From Clostridium sp. CAG:167 (GTDB lineage Bacteria > Bacillota > Clostridia > Lachnospirales > Lachnospiraceae), in assembly GCA_000433735.1 (NCBI GenBank), contig HF998350.1, positions 1,704 through 14,996 of the forward strand: a DNA stretch of 13,293 nt, given 5' to 3'. Positions 1 through 8,153 of this stretch are shown piece by piece. The notes below the pieces were generated by a model. It saw nothing but the letters and a program-made list of their open reading frames with translations. It was not told where the DNA came from and searched no databases. Made by a program: the position numbers and the translations under genes. The stretch's first letter is position 1. Each line of letters starts with the position of its first letter.

Positions 1-810
1 GAGGAAAAGCCGCATAAGGACAAAAAACCGGGTGCCCTCAGCCGGATCCGTAACTTCTTTCATATGAGTCTGGAACTGGATCCGGAATTCTTTGAAGAAG
101 AGGAAGAAGAGGCCGAAAGAGAAGAAGAGCAGGCGGATGAGCAGGCGGATAAGCAGCAGGAAGAGCCTGAAACGGCAGAAAAACCTCAGCAGGAGGAGAA
201 GCTGAAACCTGTGGCCCAGCTGGAGGTAAAAGAGGAACGCCAGGAACAGCTGGAAGTAGAGGCTGTCAGCCAGCCGGTACAGTTAGAAGTCCAGGAAGAG
301 AAAAAGGCTGCGTCGGTAGAGACCATCGTGGAACCGGTGCCGGCACCGATCGCAGAAGATCTGCCGGAAGAATTGGAAGATATATCAGAACACGGCATTT
401 CATACCGTACTTTGAAAGGAACTATGCTGCGTCTGGGACGCTGTCAGGATAGAGCGCATTTTGTGTTTGCCGGCGGCGAGGACCGGATCACACTGGCAGT
501 AGCCAAGCGTGTTACCAAAGAACTGAACAAAATAGGTTATTTTTCAGCGGGCAGTATTAACCGCATAGCGGCATCCAAACTCAATGCATTAGAGATTACA
601 GACCAGACAGACAAACTGGTGGGATGCTGTACATTGATCACCAATGCACCAGAATTAAGCAAAAAATCGGTATACGATCTGATCCACTGCATGAAGCAGT
701 ATAAGGAAAAGATTGTCATTATGCTTACGGGACCGTTTGATGAGATGGATTGCTTTTTGTCCATTTATCCGGAACTGGCTGAGTTGATCGACTACAAAGT
801 AAGAATGTAG
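1..810 (+). CDS. Acidic protein with degenerate SpoVK/CbbX-like AAA domain, 5'-partial
   Basis: The reading frame is open from base 1, so the gene starts upstream; the ATG at 64 lies inside the frame and has no convincing ribosome site. About 269 residues are visible. The first ~130 are a low-complexity linker rich in Glu, Gln, Pro and Val with recurring QLEV units (roughly 210-300). The last ~125 residues (from about 400) align by eye with the AAA fold of CbbX/SpoVK: an H-F-x-F-A-G strand at 457-474, a helix ending in ELNKIGYFSAG, a strand at the Walker B position (631-648), and a terminal IVIMLTGPFDEMDCFL stretch like the family's VVILAGYxDxMxxFL. However, the Walker A position reads GGEDRITL with no GKT, the Walker B Asp-Glu is Thr-Asn, and the arginine-finger region is replaced by AELIDY. 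I infer a non-hydrolysing, scaffold-like AAA domain. The remote homology is my own alignment from memory. A flavin reductase gene follows after 15 bases. Confidence 0.6.
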   Translation, partial: EEKPHKDKKPGALSRIRNFFHMSLELDPEFFEEEEEEAEREEEQADEQADKQQEEPETAEKPQQEEKLKPVAQLEVKEERQEQLEVEAVSQPVQLEVQEEKKAASVETIVEPVPAPIAEDLPEELEDISEHGISYRTLKGTMLRLGRCQDRAHFVFAGGEDRITLAVAKRVTKELNKIGYFSAGSINRIAASKLNALEITDQTDKLVGCCTLITNAPELSKKSVYDLIHCMKQYKEKIVIMLTGPFDEMDCFLSIYPELAELIDYKVRM

Positions 811-825
811 ATGTGAGGATATAAA

Positions 826-1398
826 ATGGAGAAGAAACAGAGTTGGAAACCGGGCAATATGCTGTACCCGGTACCGGCAGTTATGGTAAGCTGCGGGGAT
901 AAAGAAGGAAACAAAAATATTATTACTATCGCCTGGGCAGGAACCATCTGCTCCGACCCGGCCATGGTGTCTATTTCCGTGCGGCCGGAGCGTCATTCTT
1001 ACAAGATGATCCGGGAAAGTGGTGAATTTGTCATCAACCTTACTACCAAAGACCTTGCGTATGCAACGGACTGGTGCGGAGTTAAGACCGGAGCAAAAGT
1101 AGATAAATTCAAAGAAATGAATCTGACACCGGCACCGGCGGAGAAGATGCAGTATGCACCGTTGATCGAGGAAAGCCCGGTAAACATTGCCTGTAAAGTC
1201 AGACAGGTGCTGGAACTGGGCAGCCACCACATGTTTGTAGCAGAGGTTGTGGCGGTGCAGGTAAGCGAAAAATACATGAACGAGACAGGCAAATTTGAAC
1301 TAAACGAGACAGACCTTGTAGCCTATTCTCACGGCGAATACTTTGTGCTGGGAGAAAAACTCGGCAAATTTGGTTATTCTGTTAAAAAAACCAAGTGA
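826..1398 (+). CDS. Flavin reductase-like, FMN-binding protein
   Basis: This 190-residue cytoplasmic protein has the length and pattern of the flavin reductase-like domain family (FMN-binding split barrel). Visible landmarks are the N-terminal PVPAVMVSCGD strand, the NIITIAWAGTICSDPAMVSISVRP core that forms the flavin pocket in the family, the SYKMIRESGEFVINL segment, and the MFVAEVVAV strand in the second half. Members bind FMN and either reduce it with NAD(P)H or act as small flavoprotein oxidoreductases; the substrate cannot be told from sequence. The start ATG is preceded by GTGAGGA at a suitable distance. It sits 15 bases after the AAA-like gene and is probably co-transcribed with it. 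No clear terminator follows; the next element is the murA promoter. The family call is solid, the specific function is not. Confidence 0.85.
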   Translation: MEKKQSWKPGNMLYPVPAVMVSCGDKEGNKNIITIAWAGTICSDPAMVSISVRPERHSYKMIRESGEFVINLTTKDLAYATDWCGVKTGAKVDKFKEMNLTPAPAEKMQYAPLIEESPVNIACKVRQVLELGSHHMFVAEVVAVQVSEKYMNETGKFELNETDLVAYSHGEYFVLGEKLGKFGYSVKKTK

Positions 1399-1427
1399 TT
1401 TTTTAGTAAAAGTATTGAAAATGTCGT

Positions 1428-1455
1428 TTTACAAACAATAAAAATGTGTTATACT
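1428..1455 (+). promoter_or_regulatory. Sigma-A promoter for murA
   Basis: A TTTACA -35 box (1428-1433) and a TATACT -10 box (1450-1455) are separated by 16 bases. The -10 is extended by TGT directly upstream (1447-1449). Transcription would start near 1462, giving a leader of about 35 bases before the murA ATG at 1498. Confidence 0.7.
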
Positions 1456-1497
1456 TGAGTGGTATATCAGATATGTTTCTATCAACTGGAGGTCAAG

Positions 1498-2796
1498 ATG
1501 AAACAGTATATTATTAAAGGTGGTACACCGTTGCGTGGGGAAGTAACCATCGGTGGTGCTAAGAACGCTGCGCTGGGGATAATCGTAGCGGCAATCATGG
1601 CTGACGAGCCAGTAAAAATTGAAAATCTGCCGGATGTAGATGATGTCCGGGTTTTATTAGATGCAATCGAAAGTATAGGGGCTATTGTAGAGAGACTGGA
1701 TTCACATACGGTCCGTATCAATGGCGCGCTTATTAATGATGTCAATGTAGAAGAAGATGCGATCCGCAAGATCCGTGGATCCTACTATCTGGTAGGGGCA
1801 CTTCTTGGGAAATATAAAAAGGCGATGGTGGCACTGCCGGGAGGATGCCAGATCGGAAGTCGTCCCATCGACCAGCATATCAAGGGATTTGAGCAGCTGG
1901 GAGCCAAGGTGACGATCCATCACGGCAAGATCGACGCCAGAGCAGAAGAATTGACAGGAAACCATATTTATCTGGATTGCCCTAGTGTAGGAGCTACCAT
2001 CAACATCATGATGGCTGCCTGCATGGCACCGGGCAAAACGATCATCGAAAATCCGGCCAAGGAGCCGCATATTGTAGATGTTGCCAGTTTCCTCAATAGT
2101 ATGGGAGCCAATATCAAGGGTGCCGGTACAGACGCTATCCGTATCCGTGGCGTGGAGAAACTTCACGGAAGTGAGTATTCCATCATTCCGGACCAGATTG
2201 AGGCAGGCACTTATATGCTGGCGGTAGCGGCAACCCGTGGAGATGTATATATCAAGAATGTGATTCCGAAGCATCTGGAAGCCATTACAGCCAAACTCAC
2301 AGAGATTGGCGCAGAAGTGGAAGAGTTTGACGACTGCGTTCGTGTCAAGGCGGACAAACGCCTGTCATATGCCAATGTAAAGACAATGCCATATCCTGGA
2401 TTTCCTACCGATATGCAGCCGCAGATGACTACACTGCTGGCACTGTCAGAGGGAACCAGTATCGTAACAGAGACTATTTTTGAAACAAGACTTAAGTATG
2501 TCAGCGAACTTCGACGCATGGGAGCCAATATTGCTGTAGAAGGCAATGCGGCATTTATTACCGGCGTGGAAGGTTTTACCGGTGCTACGGTCAGTGCGCC
2601 GGATCTGCGTGCAGGAGCGGCACTTGTGATGGCCGGTCTGGCAGCAGAGGGATACACCTATGTAGACCAGATCCAGTACATTGAACGCGGATATGAGAAT
2701 TTTGCAGAAAAGATCTGCGGCATGGGCGGTCACATGGAGAAAATTGATGCTGAGGACGAGAGAGCGATTCGCAAATTTAAAATGAAAGTATCATAG
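1498..2796 (+). CDS. murA: UDP-N-acetylglucosamine 1-carboxyvinyltransferase (MurA)
   Basis: MurA transfers enolpyruvate from PEP to UDP-GlcNAc, the first committed step of peptidoglycan synthesis, in the cytoplasm. The 432-residue length and all key positions fit: Lys22-Asn23 in GGAKNAAL, the catalytic Cys117 in GGCQIGSRPIDQH, Asp305 in GFPTDMQPQ and Arg371 in DLRAGAAL. Because the active-site residue is Cys and not Asp, the enzyme is expected to be fosfomycin-sensitive (family knowledge). I chose ATG 1498, preceded by CTGGAGGTC, over an in-frame GTG at 1459, which falls at the predicted transcription start and would add residues outside the family's N-terminus. The gene has its own promoter upstream and a hairpin 22 bases downstream, so it appears monocistronic. 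Many Firmicutes carry two MurA paralogues; which one this is cannot be decided here. Confidence 0.97.
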   Translation: MKQYIIKGGTPLRGEVTIGGAKNAALGIIVAAIMADEPVKIENLPDVDDVRVLLDAIESIGAIVERLDSHTVRINGALINDVNVEEDAIRKIRGSYYLVGALLGKYKKAMVALPGGCQIGSRPIDQHIKGFEQLGAKVTIHHGKIDARAEELTGNHIYLDCPSVGATINIMMAACMAPGKTIIENPAKEPHIVDVASFLNSMGANIKGAGTDAIRIRGVEKLHGSEYSIIPDQIEAGTYMLAVAATRGDVYIKNVIPKHLEAITAKLTEIGAEVEEFDDCVRVKADKRLSYANVKTMPYPGFPTDMQPQMTTLLALSEGTSIVTETIFETRLKYVSELRRMGANIAVEGNAAFITGVEGFTGATVSAPDLRAGAALVMAGLAAEGYTYVDQIQYIERGYENFAEKICGMGGHMEKIDAEDERAIRKFKMKVS

Positions 2797-2817
2797 GATT
2801 TGCGGATGAGATAGATA

Positions 2818-2848
2818 GAAAACGCCGCGGAAACGAGGCGTTTTCGTT
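2818..2848 (+). terminator. Intrinsic terminator-like hairpin after murA
   Basis: A perfect 9-bp stem, GAAAACGCC (2818-2826) with GGCGTTTTC (2837-2845), closes a 10-base loop. The A and T runs are within the arms, so it could work in both directions; the T-run after the stem is short. No clear promoter is visible between it and the moxR gene at 2871, so partial read-through into the next operon is possible. Confidence 0.65.
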
Positions 2849-2870
2849 GTAATTAAGGAGGATATTCAGA

Positions 2871-3797
2871 ATGAACGATAAAGTAAGGATCATATTGGAT
2901 GAAGTAGGAAAGGTAATCCGCGGAAAGGACAAGACCATCGAGATGGCTATGACAGCCATTCTGGCCAAAGGACATATTCTGATCGAAGATGTACCGGGTG
3001 TAGGAAAGACAACACTGGCGGTTGCTTTTTCCCGTGCCATGGAACTGACAGAGAGACGACTGCAGTTTACACCGGATGTACTGCCAAGTGATGTAGTAGG
3101 ATTTAATATGATCGGTGCCGACGGTGAATTCCAGTACAAACCGGGGGCTATCCTTTGCAACCTGCTGCTGGCAGACGAGATCAACCGTACATCTACCAAG
3201 ACACAGTCTGCTCTTCTGGAGGTAATGGAAGAGGGACAGGTAACGGTAGACGGTGTCACAAGACAGCTGCCAAACCCATTTATCGTAGTGGCAACCCAGA
3301 ACCCGGTAGGATCTGCCGGAACCCAGATGCTGCCGGAATCCCAGCTGGACCGTTTCATGGTAAAATTGTCCATGGGTTACCCAAGCATGGAAGAAGAGAT
3401 GCGCCTGATCAAAGAGCGTCAGGACATCAACCCACTGGATTTCATTGAAGAAATCATTACCAAACAGGAACTTTTGAAAATGCAGGATGAAGTAAAACAG
3501 ATCCATGTAGATGATAAAGTGCTTAAATATCTGTCCCAGATCGTAGATGGAACCAGAAACCACTCTATGATCACACTGGGAGTCAGCCCTCGTGGAACTC
3601 TGGCATATATGGATATGTCCCGTGCCAGAGCGTTTGTACAGGGAAGAAATTATGTATTGCCGGAAGATGTGCAGGCGGTATCGGTGCCGGTTCTTGCTCA
3701 CCGTCTTTTGTTAAATGGAAAAGCGAGAATGAGCCATGTTACAGAAGCGGATGTAATAGAGGAAATCGTAAAACGGATACCGACACCAAAACTGTAA
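2871..3797 (+). CDS. MoxR-family AAA+ ATPase
   Basis: This 308-residue cytoplasmic AAA+ ATPase has the complete MoxR signature: Walker A GVGKTT (residues 43-48), Walker B LLLADE (98-103) followed by INRTSTKTQSALLEVMEE, sensor 1 in VATQNP (Asn144), the LDRF arginine finger (Arg161) and sensor 2 GVSPRG (Arg241). MoxR proteins act as chaperone-like ATPases that help mature or activate partner proteins, often ones with von Willebrand A-type folds. The start ATG has an ideal AAGGAGG at 2855-2861. It is the first gene of a four-gene cluster, with DUF58 and transglutaminase genes behind it, the same order as yeaC-yeaD-yebA in Bacillus subtilis. Its exact client is unknown; the DUF58 protein next door is the obvious candidate. 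Confidence 0.95.
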   Translation: MNDKVRIILDEVGKVIRGKDKTIEMAMTAILAKGHILIEDVPGVGKTTLAVAFSRAMELTERRLQFTPDVLPSDVVGFNMIGADGEFQYKPGAILCNLLLADEINRTSTKTQSALLEVMEEGQVTVDGVTRQLPNPFIVVATQNPVGSAGTQMLPESQLDRFMVKLSMGYPSMEEEMRLIKERQDINPLDFIEEIITKQELLKMQDEVKQIHVDDKVLKYLSQIVDGTRNHSMITLGVSPRGTLAYMDMSRARAFVQGRNYVLPEDVQAVSVPVLAHRLLLNGKARMSHVTEADVIEEIVKRIPTPKL

Positions 3798-3809
3798 AGG
3801 AGAACCGCC

Positions 3810-4943
3810 ATGACCATAGGAACACTTGCGTATGTGTTCCTGTTTCTGATAGGACTGTTTATCTCTGTGTTCTATCTGGAATATGGAACCGTAGCCATAA
3901 TGGGATTGTTGATCCTGATCCCGATTAGTATGTTGATCTTTCTGATCTTTATGAGAACCAGAGTAAAAGTGCAGGTGGACTCCAAAAACCCGGTGGCAGA
4001 AAAAGATGATATGGACAAGCCGGCCAGACCGGCCATTACCATGTCGGTAGAAAATAAAAACTCCTTTCTGCCAGTTACAAAAGGAATCGCCAAAGTAGTA
4101 TACGAAAACCGTTTTACCGGGGAAAAAGGAAAGATGAAAGTGCGTTTTTCTGTAGACGCAGGAAAAAAGAGGGACCGAAGAATTCCGATCCCTACGATGA
4201 ACTGCGGCAATCTGGCAGTGAAAGTAAAGAAAGTAAGATTATACGATTATCTGAGCATTTTTGCCTGGACCGTAGGCAAAGATTATGAAACACAGGATGT
4301 GCTGATCCTGCCGCCTATGCGGGAGATGTATCTGAGTCAGGACCGCTGGTACAACCGGACCATGGAAGACAGTGACCGTTTTTCCCTGTACAAAAAAGGA
4401 GACGATCCATCGGAAATTTTTGATGTAAGAGATTTTGTGGATGGAGACAAGATCCAGCGGATCCACTGGAAACTCAGCGGCAAGACAGGAAGCCTTATGG
4501 TAAAAGAAGGAAGCCTGCCACTGGCGAGAGTCGTGTATGCCTTTATTGACCTGTGTATACAGGGAGAAAAGCAGGAGGCCCATGACCGGTCCAACCTGTT
4601 GGTACAGGGGATTTATTCCATTGCCATGTTTATGATCGAACACCACATTCCCATGGGATTTATCTGGTATGACAGAGAGAGGGATGTGATCCATGAAGAA
4701 GTAGTGGAACGGGAAGAGGAACTGCTTTGGATGTTCCAGGAACTGTTCCGATGCAAAAAGACCCACAATGAAAGTGAACTGATAGACCGCTATCTGGCAT
4801 GGGAGAAGGGAACCCAGCTGGAGAATGCCATGTATCTGACAGTATGCGACCATGGAGATCTGGAAAATACCGGACTGGTGCGGGAACGCCTGGAAGTAAT
4901 GGATTTGCGGGTACGAGGTGATGAATTTGAAGATCAGGAATAA
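3810..4943 (+). CDS. DUF58 domain membrane protein
   Basis: A 377-residue protein with two hydrophobic segments at the N-terminus (about residues 4-22 and 27-48) followed by a soluble region. The DUF58 hallmark lies at residues 206-232: VRDFVDGDKIQRIHW followed by KLSGKTGSLMVKE, matching the family pattern of an R-x-Y/F-x-x-G-D-x-x-R/K-x-I-x-W-K motif. The C-terminal part (about 240-350) is where the family carries a von Willebrand A-like fold. The molecular function of DUF58 is not established; it nearly always accompanies MoxR and transglutaminase genes. A good AAAGGAG site precedes the ATG, only 12 bases after the MoxR stop. Its 3' end overlaps the next gene by 23 bases, suggesting translational coupling. 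Confidence 0.9.
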   Translation: MTIGTLAYVFLFLIGLFISVFYLEYGTVAIMGLLILIPISMLIFLIFMRTRVKVQVDSKNPVAEKDDMDKPARPAITMSVENKNSFLPVTKGIAKVVYENRFTGEKGKMKVRFSVDAGKKRDRRIPIPTMNCGNLAVKVKKVRLYDYLSIFAWTVGKDYETQDVLILPPMREMYLSQDRWYNRTMEDSDRFSLYKKGDDPSEIFDVRDFVDGDKIQRIHWKLSGKTGSLMVKEGSLPLARVVYAFIDLCIQGEKQEAHDRSNLLVQGIYSIAMFMIEHHIPMGFIWYDRERDVIHEEVVEREEELLWMFQELFRCKKTHNESELIDRYLAWEKGTQLENAMYLTVCDHGDLENTGLVRERLEVMDLRVRGDEFEDQE

Positions 4944-7416
4944 TAAACTCATCAATTTCATATTGGAGATCAGCCAGGTTATGCTGGTTTTTCTTGGTGT
5001 GTATTCAGCCCTGATGTGTATGGCGACCAGCCTGGAACTGACCTTTAACAGAGGAATTTTCTTTTTGATCATGTTGATCGCTGCCGTATTGTTTTATGGC
5101 CTGTTCACAGTGCTTGAGACATTTCGCAATGGAAAATTATATGGCCTTTTGGGTATTCTATTGTTCTACATAGCACTTTGGCTGCGGTTTCGCAGTGCCC
5201 TGCAGCAGGGAATGGTGACGATGGTAAACAGCTTCCTGAAGCAGTTTATGAACTACAGTGGAACCACGCTGACGCTCTGGAACTACAATGCGTCTCTGGA
5301 AGAGACAGGAAGCGTTTTGTTTTGTACCACCTTTGTTCTGATCCTGGTCGGAGTGCTGCAGGTGGCACTGGTAAGTGCGTTCTTTTACCGCAAACGCCGG
5401 TCTGTCGTGTTTATCATTGTAACCGTTCCTTTTATGCTGATGCCGTTACTGATCGGGAAAATGGGATATTTTTCCAATGTATTTACCTATTTGGTGGTGT
5501 CTGTGTCGATCGTGGGCACCAGACATCTGCGGACCGATGCAACCGACCGCCGGATGAGACAGAAACTGTCACTGGTCCTTATGGTAGTGTGTCTGGTAGA
5601 AGGACTGATTGCCTACGCTTATATGCCGCCGGAGCGGTATGAGAGAGGCAAAGACCGGATCCTTCAGGTGAAAAACTCGGCTCTTGCCCTGACCAGATGG
5701 AGCAACGAGGATGTGATGACCTGGTTCAAGGCGAATTTTAATGAAGATGCACTTTCTTACGGAAAACTGGGAGACAAAGGATCTATCACTTACAGCGGCA
5801 GTACGATCCTGCGGCTCAAAGGTGCCATGAATAAAGAAAGCAACCTGTATTTTAAAGGATATGTAGGAGATGTTTACCAGAACAACAAATGGTCTTCTCT
5901 GAACAAGGACAGCGAATATTCCCAGGAACTGGAGACCATGGATCAGGAAGGAATTTCGCCGGATAAATGGCAGATACAGATGCGTAATGAAGTAGGAACC
6001 AGTGAGACCAGTGGAGAAACCTCCATTTTTAATCATGACAAGCTGACCATCAGCAATCTGGGGGCCGGTTATGGCAACTATCTTGTTCCTTATATCCCGG
6101 TAAACGGACTGAAGACAGAGACCAATGGCCGGCAGACAGCAGAAGATAAGGGAATTGAGTATACAGTAGATTATTATATGTACTATCTGACTTATCTGAG
6201 ATCGGATTACTGGTCAGGATCCCACAACTTTGCTACCAACCAGTTCTGGTACAACACTCAGGCCAAACGCAATAAGATGACCGAGTTTACCAAGAAGTAT
6301 TACCTTCAGATGCCGGATAATCTCTCCGAGGTGATCAATAAATTCAAAAAAGAAACAAAGAAGGAAAAGGGATATAAATTCCTGACTTCCGGGGAAACAT
6401 CGGATCGTGATAAAGTAGAATGGGTCCGTAATTATCTTCAGACTCAGACTTCCTATACACTGAATCCGGGCAAAACACCGTCGGATATGGATACAGTAGA
6501 GTATTTCATGAACCAGAGTAAGAAAGGTTACTGTACCTACTATGCTACGACAGCGACCCTGCTTCTTCGAAGCCTGGGTGTCCCTGCCAGATATGTGGAA
6601 GGTGTATGTATCAAGCAGGATGATCTGGTAAACCGGGACCGTATTACGGCGGACGGCAGTCTGAATGTTCTGGATAGTGATGCTCATGCCTGGGTCGAAG
6701 TTTACGATGACAAGTATGGATTTCTCCCGGTAGAGGTGACGCCTGGTTACGGTGATTCCCTGGATACAGACGGAAACGACTATGTGTCAAAGGACGATGC
6801 AGATAATACTGACAACCAGGATAACCAAAGTGATGATGTTAAGACAGACAACAGTAATAAAAACGATCAAAAACCAGAAGAAGCAACACCGACACCGGCT
6901 GTTACAGAAGTGCCGGAAGAAGATATGATCTTTGAGGATATTGATCAAAAAGATACATCCAAAGAAGGCGGTCTTGGTAATACATCCAGACGAAGTACCG
7001 TGTTGTTTATTATCTTCCAGGTGGTATTGGTTCTGGTATTAGTGGCAGCCGCCATGGAAGCACAGCGACGGATCCGTTTGTATCTGTTCAAGAAGCGGGA
7101 GCGGGATTTGAAAGGACGAAGGCGCATCCGCATGATGTACCATCACATCGTGCCGCTTTTACTGGCCCGTAAAGTTATTTACCGTCGTCAGAGTGTAGAA
7201 GAATATACCCGGCAGATTGCAGAAGCCATGGCGATGGAGCCAGAAGAAATCCGGCTGTTTGTAGAGATGGTATTCCATGCCAGATTTGGCCCGGATGATA
7301 TCGGCAAAGAAGAGATGGAACAGTTTATGAAAGAGTTCCTTGCCATCCGTGACAAGGCATTTCGTGACAGCAAGTTCATAACCAAACTGTATTATATGTA
7401 TATTTTGGCATTGTAA
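4921..7416 (+). CDS. Membrane-anchored transglutaminase-like protein (YebA/TgpA type)
   Basis: About 831 residues. The N-terminal part has around seven hydrophobic segments (roughly 17-38, 46-66, 73-90, 132-155, 161-180, 186-200, 216-235). A large extracytoplasmic region follows with a transglutaminase-like core: Cys538 in GYCTYYATTATLLLRSLGVP, His589 in DAHAWVEVY and Glu605 in FLPVEVTPG at the position of the third catalytic residue. After it come an Asp/Asn/Thr/Pro-rich linker (about 620-675), another membrane segment (693-712) and a basic-then-acidic cytoplasmic tail, the architecture of YebA/TgpA-like proteins. The domain could act as a peptidase, amidase or cross-linker on envelope proteins or peptidoglycan; the substrate is unknown. 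The start is uncertain between GTG 4918 and ATG 4921. Both lie inside the end of the DUF58 gene with only GAGG in front, so coupled translation is likely. Confidence 0.9.
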   Translation: MNLKIRNNKLINFILEISQVMLVFLGVYSALMCMATSLELTFNRGIFFLIMLIAAVLFYGLFTVLETFRNGKLYGLLGILLFYIALWLRFRSALQQGMVTMVNSFLKQFMNYSGTTLTLWNYNASLEETGSVLFCTTFVLILVGVLQVALVSAFFYRKRRSVVFIIVTVPFMLMPLLIGKMGYFSNVFTYLVVSVSIVGTRHLRTDATDRRMRQKLSLVLMVVCLVEGLIAYAYMPPERYERGKDRILQVKNSALALTRWSNEDVMTWFKANFNEDALSYGKLGDKGSITYSGSTILRLKGAMNKESNLYFKGYVGDVYQNNKWSSLNKDSEYSQELETMDQEGISPDKWQIQMRNEVGTSETSGETSIFNHDKLTISNLGAGYGNYLVPYIPVNGLKTETNGRQTAEDKGIEYTVDYYMYYLTYLRSDYWSGSHNFATNQFWYNTQAKRNKMTEFTKKYYLQMPDNLSEVINKFKKETKKEKGYKFLTSGETSDRDKVEWVRNYLQTQTSYTLNPGKTPSDMDTVEYFMNQSKKGYCTYYATTATLLLRSLGVPARYVEGVCIKQDDLVNRDRITADGSLNVLDSDAHAWVEVYDDKYGFLPVEVTPGYGDSLDTDGNDYVSKDDADNTDNQDNQSDDVKTDNSNKNDQKPEEATPTPAVTEVPEEDMIFEDIDQKDTSKEGGLGNTSRRSTVLFIIFQVVLVLVLVAAAMEAQRRIRLYLFKKRERDLKGRRRIRMMYHHIVPLLLARKVIYRRQSVEEYTRQIAEAMAMEPEEIRLFVEMVFHARFGPDDIGKEEMEQFMKEFLAIRDKAFRDSKFITKLYYMYILAL

Positions 7417-7434
7417 AGCAAGGAGGGCACAAAG

Positions 7435-8124
7435 TTGGAAGAAACCAAGGATAAAAAAGGCGTTATGTTGGATGAGTCCTTTGTGGAGAGCATTTTTCAG
7501 AATGAGACCATGGGGCTGATTCTGGAAGAAGGAGAGGCCTTCCGGGAACTGATGGCCTATTATGAGTGTGCGATCATGGAAGTAGAGACAAAATTCAATG
7601 TGCTGAACAAAGAATTTTCTCTGCGGTATGACCGCAACCCCATTGAGACCATTAAATCCAGACTGAAGTCGCCGGAGAGTATCATGGGAAAACTGCAGCG
7701 CAAGAAGATCCCTTTTTCGGCAGAAGAAATCGAGGACAAGCTGATGGACATTGCCGGTGTCCGGGTAATCTGTGCATTCCCGGAAGACATCTATCTGCTG
7801 CGGGACTGCCTGTTGAAGCAGGATGACATTGAGCTTTTGGTGGAAAAAGACTACATCGCCAATCCAAAGCCAAATGGATACCGTAGCCTCCACCTGATCG
7901 TAGAGACCCCGATCTTTCTTCATGACCAGAAGAAACTGATGAAAGTAGAAGTGCAGTTTCGTACTATCGCTATGGACTTCTGGGCCAGCCTGGAGCACCG
8001 CATTTATTATAAAAAAGGGAAAGACAACCAGGCACTGCGTCAGGAACTGAAGGATTGTGCCGATATCAGTGCCCAGCTGGATCTGAGAATGCAGGCCATT
8101 CGGAGCGATATAGAAAATTGTTGA
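7435..8124 (+). CDS. relP: Small alarmone synthetase, GTP pyrophosphokinase (RelP/YwaC type)
   Basis: A 229-residue single-domain RelA/SpoT-type synthetase that would make (p)ppGpp from ATP and GTP/GDP in the cytoplasm. It lacks the HD hydrolase, TGS and ACT domains of long RSH proteins. Diagnostic stretches are RNPIETIKSRLKSPESI, DIAGVRVICAF (Asp105), DYIANPKPNGYRSLHLIVE, and VEVQFRTIAMDFWASLEH with the catalytic Glu172. The wording around NPIE and PKPNGYRSLH resembles B. subtilis YwaC (RelP/SAS2) more than YjbM (RelQ), as recalled. The start is TTG 7435: AAGGAGG at 7420-7426 lies 8 bases before it, and the next in-frame ATG (7465) is too far away. The gene is 18 bases behind the transglutaminase gene, so it is probably the last gene of the MoxR operon. 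A TTG start may keep its expression low. Confidence 0.92.
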   Translation: MEETKDKKGVMLDESFVESIFQNETMGLILEEGEAFRELMAYYECAIMEVETKFNVLNKEFSLRYDRNPIETIKSRLKSPESIMGKLQRKKIPFSAEEIEDKLMDIAGVRVICAFPEDIYLLRDCLLKQDDIELLVEKDYIANPKPNGYRSLHLIVETPIFLHDQKKLMKVEVQFRTIAMDFWASLEHRIYYKKGKDNQALRQELKDCADISAQLDLRMQAIRSDIENC

Positions 8125-8125
8125 T

Positions 8126-8153
8126 AAAAGAACTTGAATTTTCAGATTCTTTT
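8126..8153 (+). repeat. AT-rich inverted repeat after the alarmone synthetase gene
   Basis: AAAAGAACTTGAA (8126-8138) mirrors TTCAGATTCTTTT (8141-8153), giving up to 13 pairs with one mismatch and one G-U. It begins one base after the stop codon and ends in TTTT, so it may be a weak terminator. It also contains the -35 box of the tRNA promoter, so it could be an operator instead. Confidence 0.5.

Noticed and set aside
1383..1405. A-run and T-run flanking the end of the flavin reductase gene, possible terminator
   Set aside because: AAAAAAACC and GATTTTTTAG can pair only through A-T bases with a tiny loop and no GC core; too weak to call.
1459..1497. Extended N-terminus of MurA from GTG 1459
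   Set aside because: The GTG coincides with the predicted transcription start region and the added residues do not match the family; ATG 1498 has a good ribosome site.
2797..2870. Promoter for the MoxR operon in the gap after murA
   Set aside because: No -35/-10 pair with acceptable spacing is visible; most of the gap is the terminator hairpin.
5178..5642. Second open frame on the plus strand inside the transglutaminase gene
   Set aside because: It lies in another frame of a clear membrane-protein coding region and its protein is rich in Arg, Cys and Gly without any family pattern.
6529..6738. Loss of the transglutaminase catalytic triad because the third residue is Glu instead of Asp
   Set aside because: As I recall, Firmicutes YebA-like proteins often carry Glu at this place, and Cys538 and His589 are intact, so activity is not excluded.
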